A model generated the notes under the pieces. The model was not told where the DNA came from. It was given only the letters and a program-made list of their open reading frames with translations, and did not search any database. Position numbers and translations under genes: made by a program. 64,000 bases of DNA from assembly GCF_000967965.1 (NCBI RefSeq), contig NZ_LACC01000008.1, forward strand, positions 62,001 to 126,000, written 5' to 3'. Positions 28,073-36,169 of the stretch are shown piece after piece. Each line of letters begins with the position of its first letter. The first letter of the stretch is position 1. Source of the stretch: Pseudomonas fluorescens (GTDB taxonomy: Bacteria; Pseudomonadota; Gammaproteobacteria; Pseudomonadales; Pseudomonadaceae).

Positions 28073-28086
28073 GTTGCCTAGGCAAC
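28073..28086. promoter_or_regulatory. MarR operator candidate, efflux side
   Basis: GTTGCCTAGGCAAC is a perfect 14-bp palindrome. The identical sequence occurs at 28585-28598 ahead of the MarR gene. It lies between the 3' end of marR and the ytcA start, where the efflux promoter should be. Confidence 0.7.
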
Positions 28087-28103
28087 TATGTGGTCAAAAA
28101 AAA

Positions 28104-28547
28104 TCAAATTCGGCTCAGCATTTTTTCGAGCAACGTTTCGAATTGGCGCAATTCGCTTGCATCAAAATCACCAAAGAAGCGATCGATGACCGTTGTAGCG
28201 GCGGCGAGCAACTCAGGAAACTTCTCATGCCCCTCGTCCGTCAGTTCCAGTTTGACCGCGCGGCGGTTGTACGCGTAGGGCAAGCGACGTAAAAGTTGCT
28301 TTTGCTCCAGACGATCCAGCATGCGAGTCATGGCGCCCGGCGTATAGGAGATTTCCTTGCAGATTTCCGCCGCTGTTTCACCCCGCCCCGCCCACAACGT
28401 GGACAAAATTACATATTGGGCAGCCGTAACGCCGAACGATCTCAGTGCATTATCGAGTGCCTGAACGAGCTCCGTTTCGCCACGATTGATCAAACGACCA
28501 ACTCGTGCGCGTTGCTCATAGGTGGTGTGATTGGACTGAGTATTCAT
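28104..28547 (-). CDS. MarR-family repressor of the efflux operon
   Basis: This 147-aa regulator has the MarR winged helix: VTAAQYVILSTLWAGRGETAAEICKEI then TPGAMTRMLDRLEQKQLLRRLPYAYNRRAVKLELTDEG. It is upstream of and codirectional with ytcA-mdtN-mdtO-like genes (153-bp gap). Two identical palindromes, one before its own gene and one before ytcA, suggest that it represses both. MarR proteins of this position usually release DNA on binding phenolic ligands, in keeping with an aromatic-acid pump. Confidence 0.92.
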   Translation of the reverse strand: MNTQSNHTTYEQRARVGRLINRGETELVQALDNALRSFGVTAAQYVILSTLWAGRGETAAEICKEISYTPGAMTRMLDRLEQKQLLRRLPYAYNRRAVKLELTDEGHEKFPELLAAATTVIDRFFGDFDASELRQFETLLEKMLSRI

Positions 28548-28583
28548 GGTTTCCTAGCCTAGGAAGCTTGTGAGCACACATTA

Positions 28584-28599
28584 AGTTGCCTAGGCAACT
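28584..28599. promoter_or_regulatory. MarR operator candidate, autoregulatory
   Basis: AGTTGCCTAGGCAACT is a 16-bp perfect palindrome, 37 bp before the marR start, and contains the same 14-bp core as the site at 28073. Confidence 0.72.
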
Positions 28600-29228
28600 A
28601 TTGTCAAGGCATTAATCTGCGATTAACCATTGCGGCCACCGTGCCTGTCGTTGCCGCCTTAGTAGGCGCGGCCCTAAACGGCATCCACCTTCATCCCTTC
28701 AACGCAATGTTTTGATCAAGGTGAAATGGGATTTCGGCCAGTAAGGCCGAGCATCCTGATGCGGAAAATGAAAAGGTTACGCCAGGCACAACCTTTGATT
28801 AGAGAATCTAGCCGTCGGTCTGGCGCCGTCGTTGCCATCATCGTCGACGCGCTGCTCGGAGGAATCGCTGTGATACCAGACCTGATCGCCATTTGGTGCC
28901 CGTAGCATGCTCAGGCCTTGCGGCATGATGGTGTGGATATTGGGTTTGTCGGCAGAAGTAACTGGATGGAAGCTCCCGACAGTCCGCTCTGGGTCGGTTG
29001 CAGCCCGTCGCGACAGGCCACAATCAGCCATCAGCGGACATCGAGATAGCAATCCTCAAAGGGGCCGCCCCCTTATGTCGTAGGCTATTTAAACAGCGCC
29101 CCCCTAGAACTTTTTCCTGTTTATCGGTCTATGTGGATAGGCACATCCGATCGTTAAGCGCGAACCCGCAAGCTTCCCGCAGCCGGATGGCCACACGTCC
29201 AAATATCAATCAGAGGTTGTCTTCGCGC
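28600..29228. other. Intergenic region with repeat and possible gene remnant
   Basis: There is no intact gene. A copy of the dispersed palindrome is at 28982-29039. A minus-strand frame (29052-28777) runs out of the repeat and ends in the protein-like PQGLSMLRAPNGDQVWYHSD..., which might be the C-terminal end of a small gene whose start was lost to the repeat. I cannot place it in a family. Confidence 0.35.
28982..29039 (+). repeat. Dispersed 58-bp palindromic repeat, copy B
   Basis: The 24-bp arms (28982-29005 and 29016-29039) flank the loop CGTCGCGACA. The right arm GGCCACAATCAGCCATCAGC... differs by a few bases from copies near 11.2, 58.9 and 60.6 kb. Confidence 0.6.
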
Positions 29229-29627
29229 ATGAAATTCCATGACCCACGGATGGTGCTCTTCGGCCTGTTCGCGTTCGCGGCAGTGGGCTCGGCATCAGCT
29301 ACACAGATGAAGACCTCAACCCCTGTTTTGGCACCTGAAGTCACAGCAGTTCAGTCTCCGGTCCAGGCTGCCGCCAACCCTTGGCCGACCTTGGCCAGTA
29401 TGGCCGACAAGCAGCCAGGGCCGTTGCTTGCCCATGAAGACCGATACTGGCATGACGGCCGCTGGCACTCTCGTAGAGACGATTGGCGCCGAGACGACTG
29501 GCATAGAGATAACTGGCGCAGAGAACAAGCCCGCCGAGAAGCAGAACGCCATCGTGATTGGGAACGCCATCAGGATCGGGCCATGCGGTACCGATACGAG
29601 GACGATCGCCGCTACTATCGTCGCTAG
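29229..29627 (+). CDS. Small exported Arg/Asp/Trp-rich protein
   Basis: The 132-aa product has a signal peptide (VLFGLFAFAAVGSASA, cleavage near residue 24) and a C-terminal half of charged repeats (RRDDWRRDDWHRDNWRREQ, then RHRDWERHQDRAMRYRYEDD). Such highly charged His/Arg/Asp/Trp repeats occur in small periplasmic proteins of unknown role. The start at 29229 is taken to open the signal peptide; the nearest purine-rich site (CAGAGG) is a little far, so the start is not certain. I do not recognise a named family. Confidence 0.6.
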   Translation: MKFHDPRMVLFGLFAFAAVGSASATQMKTSTPVLAPEVTAVQSPVQAAANPWPTLASMADKQPGPLLAHEDRYWHDGRWHSRRDDWRRDDWHRDNWRREQARREAERHRDWERHQDRAMRYRYEDDRRYYRR

Positions 29628-29863
29628 TGCGATGCCCAGCAGCTTAAAAACGTCGACGAGATACGAGCGCCCCGCTTGCGCCCTCCTCGTCGGCGTTGAA
29701 GGCAATATGCAAACGCCGTCCCCCTCGAAGTGCCGATGACACCGAATTAGCCACCCCATGCGAATGCCCACGAAGCAGGCATAGATGTTATGTTATATCC
29801 TATAAAACCATGAGCTGTCAGTCGCCACTGGCAGAGCCATCCACTCCCTGCTTGCGACATTCG

Positions 29864-31036
29864 ATGACAACTTCTACCCACATCCCGCCCATCACAAGCT
29901 TGAACCAACGCCTGCTGTCCATTGATGCCCTGAGGGGATTGGTAATCCTCCTGATGCTGTTGGATCACGTGCGCGAAACATTCTTTTTGCACCGTCAGGT
30001 AACAGACCCGATGGACATCGAATCCACTGAGCCGGCGCTATTTTTCAGCCGCACACTTGCTCATTTGTGTGCGCCGGTCTTCATACTGCTCACCGGACTG
30101 TCCGCTTACCTGTATGGCCAAAAGCACCAGGGCAAGGGCGATGTGTCAGCCTTTTTGTTCAAGCGCGGTCTGTTCCTGGTACTGCTGGAGTTCACCCTGG
30201 TGAATTTCGCCTGGACCTTTCAGTTCCCGCCTACGGCAATCTACATGCAAGTGATCTGGGCCATTGGCATCTGCATGATTGCCCTGGCCGGACTGGTTTG
30301 GTTACCCAGGCCCGTTCTGTGCTGCCTGGGCCTGGTGATCGTGGCCGGGCACAACCTGTTGGATAATGTTCACTTCGCGACAGGCTCGCCCATGCATATA
30401 CCTTGGGCGATTCTGCATGATCGCGGCTGGATCGAATTCTCCGACGGCTTGCGTCTGCGTACCTCTTATCCTGTACTGCCGTGGATCGGTGTGATCGCCC
30501 TTGGATACAGTATCGGCCCCTGGTTTGCCGGCCAGGTTTTGGCCGCGAAGCGTCAACATACTCTGCTATTTACAGGGGTCGGGACATTGGTCGGATTTGT
30601 CGCACTGCGAGCCGTCGATGGTTATGGCGAGGCGCATTGGGTCGCCCATGAAGGCCTCACGCAAACCCTGATGAGTTTCTTCAACATTACAAAATACCCA
30701 CCTTCCCTGCTGTTCCTTTCGCTGACGCTGGGAGTGGGCCTGTTACTGCTTCGTACCCTGGAACGGGCCCGACAACGCAAGTGGGTCAATGCTTTGGCAG
30801 TCTTTGGCGCGGCGCCGATGTTCTTCTACTTGCTCCACCTTTACGTACTCAAGGCGCTGTATCTGGTCAGCGTGGCGTTGTTCGGATTGAACCAGGGGAG
30901 TTTTTTCGGTTTCGACAGCATTCTGGCTGTGTGGCTGATGGCGGTGCTCTTGGCTTTATCCCTGTATTTACCCGTGCGCTGGTTCGCGGCATTGAAGGCA
31001 CGCCGTCGCGATATCAGCTGGCTCAAATACTTCTGA
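29864..31036 (+). CDS. DUF1624/HGSNAT-type membrane acyltransferase-like protein
   Basis: The protein (390 aa from this start) opens with RLLSIDALRGLVILLMLLDHVRE, the diagnostic N-terminus of the DUF1624 family related to heparan-alpha-glucosaminide N-acetyltransferase, then shows about ten transmembrane helices. The DH in LLDHVRE and the later conserved H (FFYLLHLYVLKALY) fit transmembrane acyl transfer from cytoplasmic acyl-CoA to an outer substrate. An alternative start is ATG 29810; neither has a good ribosome site. No polysaccharide genes are adjacent, so the substrate is unknown. Confidence 0.85.
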   Translation: MTTSTHIPPITSLNQRLLSIDALRGLVILLMLLDHVRETFFLHRQVTDPMDIESTEPALFFSRTLAHLCAPVFILLTGLSAYLYGQKHQGKGDVSAFLFKRGLFLVLLEFTLVNFAWTFQFPPTAIYMQVIWAIGICMIALAGLVWLPRPVLCCLGLVIVAGHNLLDNVHFATGSPMHIPWAILHDRGWIEFSDGLRLRTSYPVLPWIGVIALGYSIGPWFAGQVLAAKRQHTLLFTGVGTLVGFVALRAVDGYGEAHWVAHEGLTQTLMSFFNITKYPPSLLFLSLTLGVGLLLLRTLERARQRKWVNALAVFGAAPMFFYLLHLYVLKALYLVSVALFGLNQGSFFGFDSILAVWLMAVLLALSLYLPVRWFAALKARRRDISWLKYF

Positions 31037-31053
31037 TCAGGACATTTGCTCAC

Positions 31054-31082
31054 AAAAGGGGCCCGTGGAGAGCCCCCTTTTT
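31054..31082. terminator. Bidirectional terminator
   Basis: AAAGGGG and CCCCTTT form the stem, flanked by A-rich sequence on one side and T-rich on the other. It lies between two convergent genes that end at 31036 and 31098. Confidence 0.75.
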
Positions 31083-31097
31083 CAAGACTGTCCCGTC

Positions 31098-32480
31098 CTA
31101 AAAACCTTTATCAAAGCGGAACGAGGCGCCGTAAGCCGAATCCGGTAAATGGTTCGCGCCATCGTCCCGTAACCGCGAACGGAAGGTACCGCTCTGTGGC
31201 CGAGCGCGATACAAGCCGCGCTTTTGCAGTTCAGGAATGACCAACTCAACGAAGTCCTCAAGGCTGCCCGGGCTGATCAGCGGGTTGAGCATGTAGCCGC
31301 TGGTGCCGGAAATACGGGCGTGCTCTTCGATCCGGTCGGCCACTTGTTGCGGCGTTCCCACCAGAATCAGATCACTGCCCCGGGTGACGTTGGCAAAGCG
31401 CTGTTTGACATCGCCGGCGGTCAAGGGCTTGCCACTGCCATCAGGCCGCATCACATAAGAGGTCATGCCTTCGGTGTGAGTGGACAACGCGTCGCTGTCC
31501 GCGTAGCGGCTGATGTCGATACCGGTATCACCTGCATAACTCACCAACTGCGCCTGCAAGTGATAGTTGCTTTGCAGTTCGTCATATTTGCGCTGGGCTT
31601 CGATCTCGGTCCTGGCCGTGACAATGCGAAGTACCGTCAGTGATTTAACATCTTCTGCGTGACGCCCCCGTGCCCTGGCCTGCGCCCATATATCTTCCAG
31701 TCCCTGGCGAATCTCCAGCGGGTTGGACTTGGCGATGAAAATCAGTTCGGCGTGCTTGGCCGCGAACTCGCGACCACGGCCTGACCAACCGGCCTGGATC
31801 AGCAAGGGTGTGCGTTGCGGTGACGGGGACGTCAAATGCGGCCCGGCCACCCGGTAATGCTCGCCGACATGATTGATCGGTCGCACGCGATCGCCCCTGG
31901 CATAGACCTGGCGAGACTTGTCGGCCACCACGGCGTCATTTGCCCAGCTGCCTTCCCAGAGCTTGTAGACCACCTCGAGAAATTCATCTGCGCGTTCATA
32001 GCGATCATCGTGCTTGATCATCTGCTCCAGACCGAAGTTGCGAGCGGCACTGGTCAGGTAGGAGGTGACGATGTTCCAGCCGACCCGGCCATTGGTCAGG
32101 TGATCCAGCGTGCTGAAACGCCGGGCATGGGTAAAAGGATGCTCGTAACTGGTGGTGACAGTCACGCCGAAGGCCAGGTTTTCCGTCACGGCGGCCAATG
32201 CCGGAATGATCATCAACGGATCGTTGGCCGGTGCTTCCACCGCCCACTTCATGGCCGCGTCGGCATTACCGCCAAACACATCGTAGAAACCCAGCACATC
32301 ACCAAAAAACAACATGTCGAGATGAGCCTGGTCGGCGATGCGTGCCAGGTTCGACCAATAGCCCAGGGAGTTGATGGTCAGTCGCTCGTCAGCCGGGTGC
32401 GTCCAGAGGCTCGGTGCGCCGCCACAGCCAACACTGGCTTGCTCGTATAACGCAAACAACAGAGGTTTTGGATCGGACAT
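31098..32480 (-). CDS. LLM-class flavin-dependent monooxygenase (NtaA/SnaA/DszA group)
   Basis: This 460-aa FMN-dependent, two-component monooxygenase has N-terminal LFALYEQASVGCGG, QAHLDMLFFGDVLGFYDVFGG, ENLAFGVTVTTSYEHPFTHARRFSTLDHLTNGRVGWNIVTSYL and RTPLLIQAGWSGRGREFAAKHAELIF, all typical of the group that oxidises nitrilotriacetate, EDTA, dibenzothiophene sulfone and alkylsulfones. A separate NADH:FMN reductase is needed and is not encoded next to it. It is downstream of an amino-acid-type ABC permease and binding protein, so it likely attacks a small polar or sulfur/nitrogen compound taken up by them. Confidence 0.93.
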   Translation of the reverse strand: MSDPKPLLFALYEQASVGCGGAPSLWTHPADERLTINSLGYWSNLARIADQAHLDMLFFGDVLGFYDVFGGNADAAMKWAVEAPANDPLMIIPALAAVTENLAFGVTVTTSYEHPFTHARRFSTLDHLTNGRVGWNIVTSYLTSAARNFGLEQMIKHDDRYERADEFLEVVYKLWEGSWANDAVVADKSRQVYARGDRVRPINHVGEHYRVAGPHLTSPSPQRTPLLIQAGWSGRGREFAAKHAELIFIAKSNPLEIRQGLEDIWAQARARGRHAEDVKSLTVLRIVTARTEIEAQRKYDELQSNYHLQAQLVSYAGDTGIDISRYADSDALSTHTEGMTSYVMRPDGSGKPLTAGDVKQRFANVTRGSDLILVGTPQQVADRIEEHARISGTSGYMLNPLISPGSLEDFVELVIPELQKRGLYRARPQSGTFRSRLRDDGANHLPDSAYGASFRFDKGF

Positions 32481-32514
32481 CGTAGTACCTGTAAAAAGTC
32501 ATTAAACGGGTGGG

Positions 32515-33360
32515 TCAGCGCTGATGCTTGAAGCCTTTGCCGTAGTGGCGTTCAAGTCGGTTCTGTATCAACTCCAGGCCAATGGACAGGAGCCAATAGA
32601 TAACGGCTGCGGTGGTGAGCATTTCGATGTAGCGGTAGGACGAGCGACCGTACGACTGCGCGAGGAACATCACTTCCCAGACCCCCATCACCGATATCAA
32701 CGAAGAGTCCTTGAGCATTGAAATGAACTGACTGGTTGTCGGGGGAATGATCGTGCGCATGGCTTGCGGCAGGACAATATGCAGAAACGTTGCCGCAGGC
32801 TTCAGACCCAGGGCCATCGCCGCTTCGCGCTGCCCGGGTGCAACAGCCATGATGCCGGCACGAAAAATCTCGCTGAGGTAGGCACCGTAATTGAGCGACA
32901 GCGCAATGATCCCCGCGCTGATGGCGCCCGGAACCACACCCAACTGCGGCAGCCCCAGGTAGATCAGCAGGATCTGGATCAGCAGTGGAGTACCGCGAAA
33001 AAAGGACGCATAGAAACTGGCAATGCCGAACGCCACTGCACTGCGAGACAGGCGCGCCAGCGCCGTCACGAAGCCAAGGAGCAACGAAAGCCAGATCGAG
33101 CAGAAGCACAAGAACAGCGTCAGCGCGGCGCCTTGCAAGAAACCGTCAGGCCCCAAATGCAGGCCGACCAGGTTGGGCAACTTCTGCACAATGATCGAGA
33201 ATTTCAGATCGAAGCTCATGAAAAACATGACGCACAGGCCGAACAGCACTGCCCAGGTCAAATACAGGCGAGTGCGAAAACCAAATAGCTGGCTGAAACG
33301 ACGCGTCTCGGTTTCGACGGCGACAGCCGCCTTGGCCGGGTGTGGATTAAGGGCTGTCAT
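32515..33360 (-). CDS. Amino-acid-type ABC transporter permease
   Basis: The 281-aa permease has five to six transmembrane helices and the EAA loop (EIFRAGIMAVAPGQREAAMALGLKPAATFLHIVLPQAMRTIIPP), typical of the HisMQ/polar amino acid family. The start at 33360 overlaps the stop of the upstream binding-protein gene (ATGA), so translation is coupled. The N-terminal cytoplasmic tail (about 40 residues before the first helix) is longer than usual. No ATPase gene is present in the cluster. Confidence 0.93.
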   Translation of the reverse strand: MTALNPHPAKAAVAVETETRRFSQLFGFRTRLYLTWAVLFGLCVMFFMSFDLKFSIIVQKLPNLVGLHLGPDGFLQGAALTLFLCFCSIWLSLLLGFVTALARLSRSAVAFGIASFYASFFRGTPLLIQILLIYLGLPQLGVVPGAISAGIIALSLNYGAYLSEIFRAGIMAVAPGQREAAMALGLKPAATFLHIVLPQAMRTIIPPTTSQFISMLKDSSLISVMGVWEVMFLAQSYGRSSYRYIEMLTTAAVIYWLLSIGLELIQNRLERHYGKGFKHQR

Positions 33361-34178
33361 TGGCTGATATCGGCACCGATCCACTTCTGTGAAATCTTGC
33401 TTAACGTGCCGTCGGCCTTGAGCTGGGTGACGACCTCAGTGACTTTGGCATTCCATTGCGGATCACCCTTTTCGATCGCTACCACGTTGGGCTCCGCATA
33501 CAGCGTGTCGCCGGCAATTTTGAAGCGAGGATCCTGGGCGATGCGTTCGCGCGCAGTGATGAGGTTGGTGACCATGGCATCCAGCCGCACGCCCGTGCCC
33601 AAGGCCAGATCCTGGAAGGCTACCGTTTCGTTGTCGTATGGCGCGACCTGGACGCTTTCGAATGGATAGCTCAACGGCTTATCCTCGGCGCCCTCGATCA
33701 CCAGATCCTTGTTCAGATAGGCTTCATAGGTCGACGCACTGATCACACCGACTTTTTTACCTGACAGATCCTTACCCGTGACAATGTCCTTGTCTTTGGC
33801 ATTCACCACGATCACGGCCGGTGACTGGTAATACTCCACCGGAAAGTCGAACACTTCGGCCCGTGCCTTGCTCGGGGTCATCGAGCAGACGCAGATGTCA
33901 TATCGTCCGTTCCAGTGTCCGGCAGCGATGACATCCCAGGACGGTGTCTGCAACTTCAGCTTCACCCCTAGCCGTTGCGCAACGGCCTTGGCGACATCCA
34001 CGTCAAACCCGTCCAGTTGGTTCTGTTCATTGAGAAAGGAGAATGGCGGATAGCTTTCCATCAGAACGCCGGTCAGCTCCCCACTGCTGGTTACGCGATC
34101 CAGCGTGGCGCCCGCGAAAGCCGTCGAGCAGGTAGCCAGTAATGCCAAGCCAAAAGGTAAAAGCGCCTTAGTGTTCAC
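33357..34178 (-). CDS. Extracellular solute-binding protein, family 3
   Basis: This 273-aa periplasmic binding protein starts with a signal peptide (NTKALLPFGLALLATCSTAFA) and has the family-3 signature GFDVDVAKAVAQRLGVKLKL, with YDICVCSMTPSKARAEVFDFPVEYYQSPAVIVV later. The GTG at 34178 is preferred because GGAG lies about 11 bases upstream and it starts exactly at the signal peptide; upstream ATG codons give an unlikely N-terminal extension. It overlaps the permease start by 4 bp. The ligand is probably a polar amino-acid-like or sulfonated compound. Confidence 0.92.
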   Translation of the reverse strand: MNTKALLPFGLALLATCSTAFAGATLDRVTSSGELTGVLMESYPPFSFLNEQNQLDGFDVDVAKAVAQRLGVKLKLQTPSWDVIAAGHWNGRYDICVCSMTPSKARAEVFDFPVEYYQSPAVIVVNAKDKDIVTGKDLSGKKVGVISASTYEAYLNKDLVIEGAEDKPLSYPFESVQVAPYDNETVAFQDLALGTGVRLDAMVTNLITARERIAQDPRFKIAGDTLYAEPNVVAIEKGDPQWNAKVTEVVTQLKADGTLSKISQKWIGADISQ

Positions 34179-34367
34179 AGACAAGTGCTCCAATCGATTC
34201 AAAATACTGAATAGATTAAAACGCACTATAAAAATACTTTGTACTTCATTTATGGAATATAAGACTGCGTTCAAGCTATATTGGATCCAGCGGTCCAGGC
34301 GCTTGCACCGCTGACGCTTGGTGGCAAGCAACACCCCGACCGATCCGTTCGGGGCGTTGCTCTTGGC

Positions 34368-35336
34368 TCAGCGATAGCAATCGAGCAGGCGTGCGGCGAC
34401 TTCCTTCAATTGCGCGTCGGCCAGGCGATTGATCCCGGCAGCACGCTTGCGTCCGCCCCCTGTGGGAAACTGCCGGCAGAAGGCATCCGCCGCCAGCCCG
34501 GCCTCTTCCGGTACCCGCAGACTGAACGCCCAGTCACCGTCCGCCCTGGCGCTGAGCAAGCCGATCGCCTTGCGCGGCGCACCGGCCGCCAGCTGGTTGG
34601 CCAGCACGCCACTGACCCGCCGTGCCCAGGGTTGCGCGGGCAGGCGGTACAGCTGCGCCCCCCGCCCCTCGTGCCAGGGTTCAAGGCCTGTGGCAGCAGC
34701 CATGTCGGCGGCGTGGCCGATGCGCAGGGTGGTGAAGCTTGTGCTGTGGCGGATGAAGTCCAGCGGGTCGTGGTAAGGCAGCAGCTCGGCGGCCAGCGCC
34801 AGCGGCTCGAAGTACAGGTCCGACAGGCTGTCGCCATAGGCGTTGTAGTTGAGCAGCAGGCCCAGCTCCTCCAGGGCCTGCATCTCATCGTTGGCCAGGC
34901 CATGCTGCACCGCCAGCGCCCGGGCCGGGCCGGTCAGGCCGTCACCAAAGGCGGCGGCCACCGCCCAGCGGTGATACCCCCCGTCCAGGTAGGTGTTGAC
35001 CAGCAGGCTGGTGCACACCTGGGCGGCCGTGTCGATGAAGCACTCGAATGCCGGATGCCGAGGCAGTTCACCTGCAAAGTGATGGTCGAAATAGCGTACC
35101 CGGGCGCCGCCGTCGAGCAGGCGCCGGGTGGCCTCGCGATTCTGCTCGTGGGCCACGTCCAGCACCGTGACCCGCTCGCCGGGCCCGGCCTGGACCCGGC
35201 GCAACAGCTCGATGTCGCGCTTGACCCCACTGACCAGTCGCACCTGCGGGCTCAGTTCGCCGGCCAGGCGCAACTGCTGAAGGGCGCACAGACCGTCGGC
35301 ATCGCCGTTGAAGGCGCAGTGATCGATTGTGTTCAT
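34368..35336 (-). CDS. DHH/DHHA1-type phosphoesterase-like protein
   Basis: The 322-aa protein shows the DHH superfamily motifs in order: FNGDADGLCAL (motif I with D-x-D, residues 9-19), TVLDVAHEQN (motif II, Asp), RYFDHHF (motif III, DHH) and a late GGGRKRAAGI (DHHA1-type GGGH equivalent, with Lys/Arg in place of His). Family members such as NrnA hydrolyse nanoRNA and 3'-phosphoadenosine 5'-phosphate (pAp). It ends an operon with a sulfotransferase, which releases pAp, so disposal of pAp is an attractive role; that is inference. The start lies 12 bp after the SDR stop. Confidence 0.75.
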   Translation of the reverse strand: MNTIDHCAFNGDADGLCALQQLRLAGELSPQVRLVSGVKRDIELLRRVQAGPGERVTVLDVAHEQNREATRRLLDGGARVRYFDHHFAGELPRHPAFECFIDTAAQVCTSLLVNTYLDGGYHRWAVAAAFGDGLTGPARALAVQHGLANDEMQALEELGLLLNYNAYGDSLSDLYFEPLALAAELLPYHDPLDFIRHSTSFTTLRIGHAADMAAATGLEPWHEGRGAQLYRLPAQPWARRVSGVLANQLAAGAPRKAIGLLSARADGDWAFSLRVPEEAGLAADAFCRQFPTGGGRKRAAGINRLADAQLKEVAARLLDCYR

Positions 35337-35348
35337 CTGCCCTGCTCC

Positions 35349-36137
35349 TCAGTACATGACTTCGCCGCCGTTGGCATCGAGCTGCGCACCATTGATCGCA
35401 CTGGCGTAGTCCGATGCCAGAAACAACGCAGCGCGGGCGCACTCCTCGTCGCTGCGCATGCGCCCACCGGGGATGCCGACACTGAACTCGGCGCGCACCT
35501 GCTCTTCGCTGACACCCCGGGCGGCAGCGGTCTGGCGTACCAGAGCCTGCACCGGCTCGCCCCACATCCAGCCACAGGCCAGAGCGTTGACCCGCAGACC
35601 GTGGGCCGCCTGCTCACTGGCCAGGTAGCGCACGCTGGCCGCCAGGGCGCTTTTCGACGCGGCATAGGCCGCCCCACCCTGATACGGCTTGCGCACGCCC
35701 AAGGTGTTGATCATCACGATTGCCCCCGCGCCCTGCGCGCGCATTGTCGCCAGCACCGCGCGGCTCATGTTCAGCGAACCCAGCAGGTTGACCTCCAGCG
35801 CCTCGCGCAGCGGGTCGTTGTCCGCCTCGTCCACCGCCTGGAAACCGCCATGGGAAAAGGCGCTGTTGATCAGCGCATCGATACGGCCGAATTGCTCGAG
35901 GGTGGCTTCGGCGAAACGATTGCAGGCCTGCACATCGGTGATGTCGGTGGCCACGCACAGCACCTCGCAATGCCCGGCGACCGCCTTGATGCGCTGCTGC
36001 GCCTCAAGTAGGCGGCCCATGTCGCGGGCGCCAATGGCCACGGCCCGCGCCCCTTCACGCGCGGCCTCCAGGGCCAGTTTGATACCCAGCCCGGGGCCAA
36101 CGCCCGAGACCATCACGACTTTGTCTTTAAGCAGCAT
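35349..36137 (-). CDS. SDR-family oxidoreductase in sulfotransferase operon
   Basis: This 262-aa SDR has the cofactor loop GVGPGLGIK (residues 12-20), NSAFS in place of NNAG, YAASK (catalytic Tyr/Lys) and C-terminal LDANGGEVMY. At the usual catalytic Ser position, 13 residues before the Tyr, Thr is found (INTLGVRK), which may still work. It sits between the DHH gene and the sulfotransferase gene (32-bp gap). A role in oxidising or reducing the sulfated substrate or its precursor is likely. Confidence 0.88.
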   Translation of the reverse strand: MLLKDKVVMVSGVGPGLGIKLALEAAREGARAVAIGARDMGRLLEAQQRIKAVAGHCEVLCVATDITDVQACNRFAEATLEQFGRIDALINSAFSHGGFQAVDEADNDPLREALEVNLLGSLNMSRAVLATMRAQGAGAIVMINTLGVRKPYQGGAAYAASKSALAASVRYLASEQAAHGLRVNALACGWMWGEPVQALVRQTAAARGVSEEQVRAEFSVGIPGGRMRSDEECARAALFLASDYASAINGAQLDANGGEVMY

Positions 36138-36169
36138 GGGATGAATCCTCTTATTGTTTTGGGACAGGC

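Noticed and set aside
29449..29620. Short tandem repeats encoding RRDDW-type residues
   Set aside because: These are coding repeats within an exported basic protein, not a separate DNA repeat element.
34327..34360. Inverted repeat GCAAC-CCCCGA/TCGGGG-GTTGC after the DHH gene
   Set aside because: The stem is good, but no T-run follows on the minus strand, so I did not list it as a terminator.
34281..36011. Long plus-strand frame (576 codons) opposite the DHH and SDR genes
   Set aside because: It is antisense to two genes with clear family motifs, is rich in the Gln/His/Arg expected from a GC-rich reverse frame, and has no ribosome site.
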